From: a bacterium
GTDB lineage: Bacteria > Bdellovibrionota > FAC87 > UBA2466
Length of the DNA stretch: 6,233 bases
Direction: 5' to 3'
NCBI GenBank assembly: GCA_019750655.1
Contig: JAIEOG010000024.1
Location: 1-6,233, forward strand
In this document: in pieces, positions 1 through 5,252 of the stretch
How positions within the stretch are numbered: the stretch's first letter is position 1
Layout: each line of letters begins with the position of its first letter
Translations under genes and position numbers: made by a program
Notes under the pieces: model-generated
Databases searched by the model: none
What the model was told of the DNA's origin: nothing
Seen by the model: only the letters and a program-made list of their open reading frames with translations

Positions 1-440
1 CACGCGAGGACTATTTCAACATTGCTGAGCTCGCTATTCTCCAAAATCACTTTCACCGGCGCGCCTGCAGCGGCCTCAACCACAGCACGGATATCGTCGC
101 GCGCGGCTTGGGGTTGCGATCGCAACCAGTCACGGTTGATGACCATATCGATTTCGCGGGCGCCGGCAGCGATAGCTGTGCGGGTTTCCTGCACTTTCTC
201 GCTCGTGGGGACCGTGCCCGAAGGGAATCCGACGACAGCAATGGGCAGTACGCCGCTCCCCGCGAGCCAACCCGCCACGCGGCCGACTTGGTGCCAGTAA
301 ACGCAAACGGTGTAAAAACCAAACTCGCGCGCCTGGTCGCAAACCTGACGCAAATCTGTATCCGTCGCGTCTGGACGGAGCAGAGTGTGGTCGATATATT
401 TCGCCAACGCCTGGGACGTGAGATCTGTAGGAGCCTTCAT
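1..440 (-). CDS. deoC: Deoxyribose-phosphate aldolase, 5' part (runs off left edge)
   Basis: DeoC cleaves 2-deoxyribose-5-phosphate to glyceraldehyde-3-phosphate and acetaldehyde in cytosolic deoxynucleoside catabolism. The reverse strand reads openly from the ATG at 440-438 to the window edge, giving 146 residues of a protein usually about 215-260 long. Visible family motifs, in order: YIDHTLLRPDAT near residue 15, then GFYTVCV, VVGFPSGTVPTSEKV, the GAREIDMVIN strand whose Asp matches the catalytic Asp of the class I aldolase (Asp102 in E. coli), and VKVILENSEL near the edge. The Schiff-base lysine (KTSTG region) and the second active-site lysine would lie beyond the window and cannot be checked. 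It is divergent from the acylphosphatase gene with only 38 bp between starts. No good Shine-Dalgarno precedes the ATG except GGCGGA directly abutting it. Family call is confident; completeness is unknown. Confidence 0.93.
   Translation of the reverse strand, partial: MKAPTDLTSQALAKYIDHTLLRPDATDTDLRQVCDQAREFGFYTVCVYWHQVGRVAGWLAGSGVLPIAVVGFPSGTVPTSEKVQETRTAIAAGAREIDMVINRDWLRSQPQAARDDIRAVVEAAAGAPVKVILENSELSNVEIVLA
372..400 (+). promoter_or_regulatory. Candidate promoter of the acylphosphatase-GT2 pair
   Basis: TGGACG (372-377) and TATATT (395-400) are spaced by 17 bp and match the sigma-70 type -35 and -10 boxes at 4 of 6 and 5 of 6 positions. It would lie inside the 5' coding part of deoC on the other strand and leave a leader of about 70 nt before the ATG at 479. 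The 38-bp gap between the divergent genes is too short to hold a plus-strand promoter with a leader, so a promoter inside deoC is reasonable. Weak evidence by eye only. Confidence 0.28.
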
Positions 441-446
441 TCCGCC

Positions 447-474
447 GTTCTACACCAGCCCCCGGTTGAGTCAA
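447..474 (-). promoter_or_regulatory. Candidate promoter of deoC
   Basis: On the minus strand TTGACT (474-469) and TAGAAC (452-447) are separated by 16 bp, matching the sigma-70 type consensus at 5 of 6 and 4 of 6 positions. Only 6 bp lie between the -10 box and the deoC ATG, so transcription would begin at or next to the start codon and give a nearly leaderless mRNA. This is read by eye; no transcript evidence exists. Confidence 0.3.
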
Positions 475-478
475 AGCG

Positions 479-763
479 ATGGAATACCGCACACTACATG
501 TCCTGGTTTCGGGCCAAGTCCAAGGCGTCGGCTACCGTGCTGCCACCCAGCGCACCGCAGCATCCCTAGGCCTCACCGGCTGGGTACGCAATCTGCCCGA
601 TGGGCGAGTGGAAGCTTGCGTCCAAGGCCCTTCGGAAGCCTTGCAGGAGATTCTCGCCTGGTTTGAAGACGGTTCGCCGCGCAGCCAAGTAACCGATGTC
701 GAGAGCCGAGAGCTCGAAAACCAACCGCCCTTTGAAGGCTTCGAGATTCGCCGTGGTAGCTAA
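479..763 (+). CDS. acyP: Acylphosphatase
   Basis: A small cytosolic enzyme of 94 residues, normal for the family, that hydrolyses carboxyl-phosphate bonds in acyl phosphates such as acetyl phosphate or 1,3-bisphosphoglycerate. The signature GQVQGVGYRAATQ covers residues 12-24, with the phosphate-binding Arg at 20. The second signature GWVRNLPDGRVEA covers 34-46, with the catalytic Asn at 38. The C-terminal FEGFEIRR strand (85-92) completes the fold. All key residues are present. The ATG at 479 gives the expected N-terminus; there is no strong ribosome site, only a GAG at 468-470. The GTG start of the downstream glycosyltransferase lies 11 bp inside this gene, so the two are probably one transcript with coupled translation. 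I know no functional link between them. Confidence 0.95.
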   Translation: MEYRTLHVLVSGQVQGVGYRAATQRTAASLGLTGWVRNLPDGRVEACVQGPSEALQEILAWFEDGSPRSQVTDVESRELENQPPFEGFEIRRGS

Positions 764-1511
764 CAGCAGCTTTCAACTCACGCTGCTCCTGCCCGTCTTC
801 AATGAAGTGGGCAATCTCTCCCCGCTCGCGCGGGCACTGCAAGAGCAGAAGTCCATCGCGCACGTTGTTTGGATCGACAACGGTAGTACCGATGGATCGT
901 CGGAAATTCTCAAAGCGATTTGCGCTCAAGATCCCCGGCACCGTGTTTTGCGCCTTTCTCCTAACCGTGGTTACGGTGGCGCCCTACGCGCAGGGATGGC
1001 GGCCTACCCGCCGGGCACCACGCACGTCGGGTGGATGCCCGCCGATGGCCAAACGCCCGTAGAAGATCTGCTACACGTTTGGGAAATATGCCTCGCGTTT
1101 CCTCGTGCAATTCACAAAGGCCGTCGCAGTTCGCGCCTCGATGGGATGTCCCAGCGCCTTGTTTCGAACGCCTATTCGTGGATTTGCCGTCGATTATTCG
1201 GACTTGGCGTGCAAGACATCAATGGCTTACCGAAGATTTTCCCAGCACCCTTGGCGGAGGAAATCGCCTCTCGTGCGATTAGCCAATCGTTTACTCTCGA
1301 TGTGGAAATGCTCTGGGGGGCCGCAAGGCAAGGGTTCCCTATCGAGGAACACCCGGTGCGTTTTTTAAAACGGGTTTCGGGAAAGTCGAGCTGGTCTGGT
1401 CGCCGCTTACAGACTTACGCGCAGACGGTTTCAACTCTGCTGAAGATCCGGCGCGTGCACCAACCTATCAACCGGCTTTTTTCTTGGGAATCGCCAAAGG
1501 TGGCGCCTTAG
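753..1511 (+). CDS. Family 2 glycosyltransferase, polyprenyl-phosphate sugar synthase type
   Basis: A 252-residue GT-A fold enzyme with no obvious membrane helix, predicted to move a sugar from a nucleotide sugar to a lipid phosphate or related acceptor on the cytosolic membrane face. Motifs: LLLPVFNEVGNL (11-22), VVWIDNGSTDGSSEIL (38-53) for nucleotide binding, NRGYGGALRAGM (71-82), WMPADGQTPVEDL (94-106) at the DXD position, DINGLPKIF (155-163), and FTLDVEMLWGA plus EEHPVRFLKRVSGKS (180-212), typical of DPM synthase-like enzymes. The first Asp of the usual DADGQ is Pro here. The start is chosen as GTG 753 because the domain begins just after it; an in-frame ATG at 696 would add 19 unfolded-looking residues within the acylphosphatase gene. 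AAGG at 735-738 is a rather distant ribosome site. The last 14 codons are antisense to the end of pilT. The sugar and acceptor are unknown. Confidence 0.88.
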   Translation: MVANSSFQLTLLLPVFNEVGNLSPLARALQEQKSIAHVVWIDNGSTDGSSEILKAICAQDPRHRVLRLSPNRGYGGALRAGMAAYPPGTTHVGWMPADGQTPVEDLLHVWEICLAFPRAIHKGRRSSRLDGMSQRLVSNAYSWICRRLFGLGVQDINGLPKIFPAPLAEEIASRAISQSFTLDVEMLWGAARQGFPIEEHPVRFLKRVSGKSSWSGRRLQTYAQTVSTLLKIRRVHQPINRLFSWESPKVAP

Positions 1512-3177
1512 GTAACGTGCGTGCGGCCTTCTGCGGGGTCGCCGACGGTTGCGAAACCGCCACAGGCGGCGTTGCCGCAGCGGCGGGAACGGGAATGGGT
1601 CTCGCCGGAGCGGACGGCATAGGCACTCCCGGCGGTGCGGTCGGAGTCGATGCCGGAACCGCCGGCGTCTCCACTTCCGGAGCCACGGCCTGCATCACAT
1701 CCATCAGCGAAATATCTAACAACTCGGAACCCGCATCGATGGTGAATGATCCATCTTCCCCAGGAACGGGCGGCGCTGGGAGCGGCTCGGCTTCTGAAAC
1801 TGTTGCGGCCTTCGGGGCAGCCGCCGGTGCGGTTGCGGGCTTCGCCGCAGGTGGCGGCGCGGTCCAAGCCACGGGCGTCGCGGCCGGAGCGGAAGCTGGG
1901 GGTGCCGCGGTTGTGACGGGCGGCGCTTTGGCGATGGGAGCTGGAGCCACAGCCACCGGTGCGGGCGCTTGCGCCACAATGGGCGGAGCTTTCGCGGCTA
2001 CAGCCGCGAGCGGTGGCGCAGTAACTGGCGCCGAAGCTGCCGGCGCACCCGCGGCCTTCATTTTAGGCGGCGTAGCTCCAGTCGTAGGAGCCGCGGCGGC
2101 TACCGACTGTGTCGGGACTGCACTCTTTTGGCCAATGGTAGCTTTTCCCATGGCCCCCAAAACACTGTCGGCATCGAGTTGCGTGATCTGCCCCGAGGCG
2201 ACCAATTCTCTCAGATGTGCATCCATGAGGATCATGCCTTCTTTACGCCCGGTCTGCATGATCGATGGAATCTGGAACGTTTTGCCTTCGCGAATCAGGT
2301 TGGAGATCGCGTAGTTGGTGACCATGATCTCGTAAGCCGCCACCCGGCCTTTGCCGCTAGCATGGCGCAAGAGCGTTTGGCTGATCACCGCTTGGAGAGA
2401 CTCCGCAAGCATGGCGCGCACCATCGATTGCTGCATAGCAGGAAACGATTCGATAATCCGATCTACCGTCGAAGCAGCACCTCGGGTGTGCAAGGTGCCG
2501 AGAACCAAGTGCCCCGTTTCTGCGGCCGTGAGCGCGAGACTCATAGTCTCGAGATCACGCATCTCGCCCACCAAAATGACATCGGGATCTTCGCGCAAGG
2601 CATACTTCAAGGCCGCGGCAAACGTTGGGCATGAGCGCCCGATTTCGCGCTGGTTGATCAAGGCCTTTTTGCTCAGGTGCACAAATTCGATCGGATCTTC
2701 GGCGGTCAGAATGTGGTAGGGGAAATTTTCATTGAGGTAGTTGATGATCGCCGCAAGCGTGGTGGATTTCCCGGAGCCCGTAGGCCCGGCGACGAGGATC
2801 AGCCCCTTCGGCACTTCCGCGATCGTTCGAATAATTTCGGGCAAACCCAGATCTTCCATCGATGGGATTTTTTCCGGCAACACACGAACGACCGCGCCCA
2901 ACCCGCGGCGCGAGTAGAAAAGATTCACACGGAAGTTTCCAACGCCGGCTTCCGTAAAACTCAAGTCTAGGTTTCGGTTGTCTTTGAGCGAAATGCGTTC
3001 CGCCTCGGACAGGATCTCAAAGAGAATGCTTTCCAACTCATCATTGGGGTGCGCAGGGCCCTCATTGGGCACCAAATCGCCATCCACACGCAGCCACACC
3101 GGGCAATCGGCAGAAAAGTGTATGTCCGAAGCACGACGCTGAACTGCGTCTTTCAATATTTGACTAATCCGCCGCAT
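1468..3177 (-). CDS. pilT: Type IV pilus retraction ATPase PilT with long Ala/Pro-rich tail
   Basis: A hexameric ATPase at the inner-membrane base of the type IV pilus that powers pilus depolymerisation for twitching motility and DNA uptake. Numbering from ATG 3177: ASDIHF (17-22) in the N-terminal PAS-like domain, Walker A GPTGSGKST (131-139), Asp box TAEDPIEF (158-165), Walker B VILVGEMRD (200-208, catalytic Glu 205), His box TGHLVLGTLHT (221-231). GEMRDLETMSLALTAAETGH fits PilT rather than PilU or PilB. The retraction motif AIRNLIRE reads AISNLIRE (290-297). The core ends near residue 345, the normal PilT length; about 225 further residues are Ala/Pro-rich. The ATG at 3177 is preferred over the in-frame GTG at 3186 because AGGTGAGG (3188-3181) is an excellent ribosome site for it; the GTG is part of that site. 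The gene overlaps the stop of the upstream small gene by 14 bp and converges on the glycosyltransferase gene. Confidence 0.95.
   Translation of the reverse strand: MRRISQILKDAVQRRASDIHFSADCPVWLRVDGDLVPNEGPAHPNDELESILFEILSEAERISLKDNRNLDLSFTEAGVGNFRVNLFYSRRGLGAVVRVLPEKIPSMEDLGLPEIIRTIAEVPKGLILVAGPTGSGKSTTLAAIINYLNENFPYHILTAEDPIEFVHLSKKALINQREIGRSCPTFAAALKYALREDPDVILVGEMRDLETMSLALTAAETGHLVLGTLHTRGAASTVDRIIESFPAMQQSMVRAMLAESLQAVISQTLLRHASGKGRVAAYEIMVTNYAISNLIREGKTFQIPSIMQTGRKEGMILMDAHLRELVASGQITQLDADSVLGAMGKATIGQKSAVPTQSVAAAAPTTGATPPKMKAAGAPAASAPVTAPPLAAVAAKAPPIVAQAPAPVAVAPAPIAKAPPVTTAAPPASAPAATPVAWTAPPPAAKPATAPAAAPKAATVSEAEPLPAPPVPGEDGSFTIDAGSELLDISLMDVMQAVAPEVETPAVPASTPTAPPGVPMPSAPARPIPVPAAAATPPVAVSQPSATPQKAARTLPKAPPLAIPKKKAG
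1471..2145 (-). other. Low-complexity Ala/Pro-rich tail of PilT
   Basis: Residues 345-569 of PilT consist mostly of Ala, Pro, Val and Thr in irregular short units such as APAP, APPV and AAAP, encoded by GC-rich GCN/CCN codons. Such a segment should be disordered. It is interrupted at residues 473-505 (1663-1761) by a non-repetitive stretch with acidic and hydrophobic residues (GSFTIDAGSELLDISLMDV), and ends in the basic IPKKKAG. It is not a tandem repeat at the DNA level as far as can be read. The antisense strand of this GC-rich block shows a long artificial Gly/Ala-rich open frame. Confidence 0.85.
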
Positions 3178-3313
3178 TTTCCTCACCTAGCTCGGAGTTC
3201 CAACGGCGCTTGAGGTAGAGAAATAGGCCCGCATAGGCCAATGGCACAACGGTCCACACGAGAAAGACCGCGTAAACCTCTGCAAACTCCACCCAGTGTC
3301 TGACCCAACCCAT
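3164..3313 (-). CDS. Small single-helix membrane protein upstream of pilT
   Basis: A 49-residue protein starting MGWVRHWVEFAEVY. Residues about 14-34 (AVFLVWTVVPLAYAGLFLYL) form one membrane helix, followed by the basic KRRW (35-38) and an acidic end GEENAAD; by the positive-inside rule the C-terminus should face the cytosol, where PilT works. The ATG at 3313 has GCGGAG nine bases upstream; an in-frame TTG at 3376 would add 21 polar residues but has no better site, so I prefer the ATG. Its last codons overlap the pilT ribosome site and start (14-bp overlap), implying coupled translation. Short size, single helix and basic end also resemble CcmD-like proteins of cytochrome c maturation, but no ccm gene is visible and similarity is too slight to name it. 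Function unknown. Confidence 0.7.
   Translation of the reverse strand: MGWVRHWVEFAEVYAVFLVWTVVPLAYAGLFLYLKRRWNSELGEENAAD
3181..3188 (-). promoter_or_regulatory. Ribosome binding site of pilT
   Basis: AGGTGAGG on the minus strand ends three bases before the ATG at 3177; its AGGTGA core is five bases away. It decides the start in favour of this ATG over the GTG at 3186, which sits inside the site. It lies within the coding sequence of the small upstream gene, so ribosomes finishing that gene can reinitiate here. Confidence 0.75.
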
Positions 3314-3322
3314 CGTGTTAAG

Positions 3323-3328
3323 CTCCGC
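3323..3328 (-). promoter_or_regulatory. Ribosome binding site of the 49-residue gene
   Basis: GCGGAG on the minus strand, nine bases before the ATG at 3313. The same hexamer at the same distance precedes the divergent gene at 3402. This site lies within one arm of an inverted repeat and could be masked in an RNA hairpin. Confidence 0.6.
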
Positions 3329-3336
3329 GAAAGAAT

Positions 3337-3364
3337 CGCCTAGAACAGCAATCTCTGTTCGGCG
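3337..3364. repeat. Bulged hairpin/palindrome in the divergent intergenic region
   Basis: CGCC (3337-3340) pairs with GGCG (3361-3364) and GAACAG (3343-3348) with CTGTTC (3355-3360), giving a 10-bp stem with a 2-base TA bulge and a 6-base loop CAATCT. The 18-bp inner palindrome is a candidate operator for a dimeric regulator, or a structured RNA element. No T-run follows on either strand, so it is not a usual terminator. Its spacing (GAAC, 10 bp, GTTC) does not fit the common LexA boxes. Confidence 0.5.
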
Positions 3365-3386
3365 TAATTGGCGCAAGGTTTGATGC

Positions 3387-3392
3387 GCGGAG
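3387..3392 (+). promoter_or_regulatory. Ribosome binding site of the GT-C gene
   Basis: GCGGAG nine bases before the GTG at 3402. It supports that GTG as the true start and lies in the 3' arm of the outer inverted repeat. Confidence 0.6.
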
Positions 3393-3401
3393 CGTTAATA
3401 G

Positions 3402-5252
3402 GTGGGACTAACCCATTTCACCCTCTTTGAAGGCCCGGCCGGCTTGCCCGGTGTTTTCGATTCGCTCTTCGGTGGGCTGTTCCTAGTAAAAGGCATCCCC
3501 CTGGCTGGCCAGCTGGGCATTTTGTGGACGGCGGCGCTCAGTGGCTGGTGGCTGTGGCACCCTCCGCAGAAAACCGCAACCCGTGTGGTCCGCACTGGCG
3601 TCTTAGCCCTGCTCTTTACGCTCTTCTGCCTTTTCCTTCTGCAACCTTGGGACGAAGTTTTTATCAATCTCCGCCACGCCTGGAATTGGGCGCAGACCGG
3701 GCGTTTCTCTTTCAATCAGCAGGAATGGATCGAAGGCACCGCGGAATTCCTCCCTTACTGGATCGTCGGTGTGGGCGCACGCGTGGGACTTCCGGTAGTG
3801 GATGGTATCTACTATCTGGGGATTTTCTGCGCGCTGGGCTGCCTATGGTATGCGTTGCGGTTTTGGGCGGCTTGGGGAATTAGCCAACCCGCCCGTTGGG
3901 GGCTTTTGCTCGTCTGTTTTCCACCCCTCGCCTACAACGCATCCCACGGGTTTGCGGCGGCTGCGTTCTTGCTCACTGTGCTAGCGAGCCTTTACCACCT
4001 TTGCATCCGCAAGAGCGTTTGGGGATGGGTGCTACTGGGGATCTTGCCTTTGGTGCGGGTGGAAGGCGCTCTGCTCTCATTATTGCTATGGTCTTATTGC
4101 ACTGCCGAGCAGCGAACGCCTTGGCGGCGAGCCGCTCTGACAGGCGTGGTGGCGCTAGGGCCTGCACTGGTGCACGCTTTGATTCGCCACCGCGTCTACG
4201 GCGAGTGGTTTCCAATTCCCGTATATTACAAATCCACACTCGGAAGCCCGTTCTTCTTGATGGTGGGGCTGCGGAATCTAGCAGCAGATCTTGTCGCCAC
4301 CCATACACTCGCAGCGGGAATCGCTTTCTATGCTTTGCGCCCCTGGAAAATCCCCGCTTTTCAGAAACTTCCGGTGTTGCTCGCGTTACTAGGCCTCTTC
4401 TGCGTGCCCTACTACCTTTCCGGCGGTGACTGGTTTCCCAGCTACTGGGGGCGCTACCTTTTGCCGTTTAGCTTTTTCTTGTGGGTGAGCGTGGTAGCGG
4501 TAGCAGTCTCTCAGTACGCTGCGCTGGGCGCCGCTGGGCTTTCCAGGGCGCTCGCTGTGCCAGTGTTATTCTTTCTTTTTTCGTCGCTGTGGCCTATTTC
4601 TTCGACCTGGAAATTTCTAGATCAGATTTTTTCTCACCGCCGCACGCTCGCCATGATCCATGAGCCCACTATTGGCCGCGCCCATTTCCGCGTACAAAAT
4701 CTTTCAAAATTGGGAACCCTCCTCGGAGAAACAAGCGACCCTCAGCACCGGATTGGCTCCTCCGAACTTGCGACTATTATGTTCTTTGCTCACCGGGATG
4801 CTGTCGACTATTTGGGGCTCGTGAATCCGGAGATTGCGCGTTCGCCTTTGCGCGAACTGCCTTCGCTGGTGCGGCGTTTTCCCTTCCGCTCCGAACTGCC
4901 TTACTTGATTTTCCGTCGCCTGCGGCCCGATTGGCTGGAGAAAACACAACCGGAGTTTCTTTATACTTTTGATTTCATGCTGCGCGATCAGATCGCCGAT
5001 GTGCGGCCCTACGAAGCCACCGATGCAGACTTGGTCCGTGCCCTCGGACGGTGGGACAAACAGCTAGGCGGTTTAATGGATCCGCTCTACGGGGGGCTTC
5101 GGAATATTCAAGCGCTAGGCTACGAACCCGTGATGGTTCGTTCAGGGGAAGACTTCATCGCCCTGTATTTCGTACACCAGAAAGTGCGAGAACGGCATTT
5201 CGCACTTTTGAAGGAACACGGCTACCACGGCCGCAAGATCGACATTCCTTAA
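3402..5252 (+). CDS. Polytopic GT-C-type glycosyltransferase
   Basis: A 616-residue integral membrane protein with about ten to twelve hydrophobic helices in residues 20-400 and a soluble C-terminal domain of about 215 residues. It resembles GT-C enzymes that use polyprenyl-phosphate sugars on the non-cytosolic side, near arabinofuranosyltransferase AftB-like proteins: WDEVFINLRHAWNWAQTG (83-100) with an acidic pair in the first loop, FNQQEWIEGTAEFLPYW (104-120) matching the family's N...EG pattern, PLVRVEGALL (216-225), GGDWFPSYWGRYLLPF (341-356), and DYLGLVNPEIAR (469-480). The usual Glu in the helix-start motif after Asn-Ala-Ser-His-Gly (179-183) is absent. The GTG start at 3402 is supported by GCGGAG nine bases upstream. 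The stop overlaps the stop of the convergent polymerase gene in TTAA. The fold-level call is fair; the donor, acceptor and product are unknown. Confidence 0.72.
   Translation: MGLTHFTLFEGPAGLPGVFDSLFGGLFLVKGIPLAGQLGILWTAALSGWWLWHPPQKTATRVVRTGVLALLFTLFCLFLLQPWDEVFINLRHAWNWAQTGRFSFNQQEWIEGTAEFLPYWIVGVGARVGLPVVDGIYYLGIFCALGCLWYALRFWAAWGISQPARWGLLLVCFPPLAYNASHGFAAAAFLLTVLASLYHLCIRKSVWGWVLLGILPLVRVEGALLSLLLWSYCTAEQRTPWRRAALTGVVALGPALVHALIRHRVYGEWFPIPVYYKSTLGSPFFLMVGLRNLAADLVATHTLAAGIAFYALRPWKIPAFQKLPVLLALLGLFCVPYYLSGGDWFPSYWGRYLLPFSFFLWVSVVAVAVSQYAALGAAGLSRALAVPVLFFLFSSLWPISSTWKFLDQIFSHRRTLAMIHEPTIGRAHFRVQNLSKLGTLLGETSDPQHRIGSSELATIMFFAHRDAVDYLGLVNPEIARSPLRELPSLVRRFPFRSELPYLIFRRLRPDWLEKTQPEFLYTFDFMLRDQIADVRPYEATDADLVRALGRWDKQLGGLMDPLYGGLRNIQALGYEPVMVRSGEDFIALYFVHQKVRERHFALLKEHGYHGRKIDIP

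Larger units (their letters stand above)
3316..3400. repeat. Outer inverted repeat spanning the divergent intergenic region
   Basis: TTAAGCTCCGC (3318-3328) is complementary to GCGGAGCGTTAA (3387-3398), 11 pairs with one bulged G at 3394, extendable by a G-T and a T-A pair to 3316/3400. The two arms contain the GCGGAG ribosome sites of the genes starting at 3313 (minus) and 3402 (plus), so a transcript from either strand that includes both arms could fold with its ribosome site in the stem. I see no strong promoter in the 88-bp gap. Confidence 0.5.

Noticed and set aside
130..492. Minus-strand open frame of 120 residues overlapping deoC
   Set aside because: Out-of-frame shadow; the DeoC motifs are in the neighbouring frame starting at 440.
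1446..1482. Possible terminator: CCGG repeat followed by a T-run (CTTTTTTC) at the end of the glycosyltransferase gene
   Set aside because: Only four base pairs can form, the flanking bases do not pair, and the T-run is the Lys-rich PilT C-terminus read backwards within coding sequence.
1484..2314. Long plus-strand open frame (276 residues) rich in Gly and Ala
   Set aside because: It is the mirror of the GC-rich Ala/Pro codons of the PilT tail; it has no recognisable domain, and the antisense PilT frame has clear motifs upstream.
1969..2634. Plus-strand open frame of 221 residues antisense to pilT
   Set aside because: Arg-rich composition without any motif and fully antisense to the conserved ATPase core.
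3343..3360. LexA-type SOS box
   Set aside because: The GAAC/GTTC halves are 10 bp apart instead of the 4 bp of the Gram-positive type, and the CTGT-N8-ACAG order is inverted; no SOS gene is adjacent.
3896..4429. Plus-strand open frame of 177 residues inside the GT-C gene
   Set aside because: Arg/Ala-rich shadow frame with no helices or motifs, while the main frame has GT-C patterns throughout.
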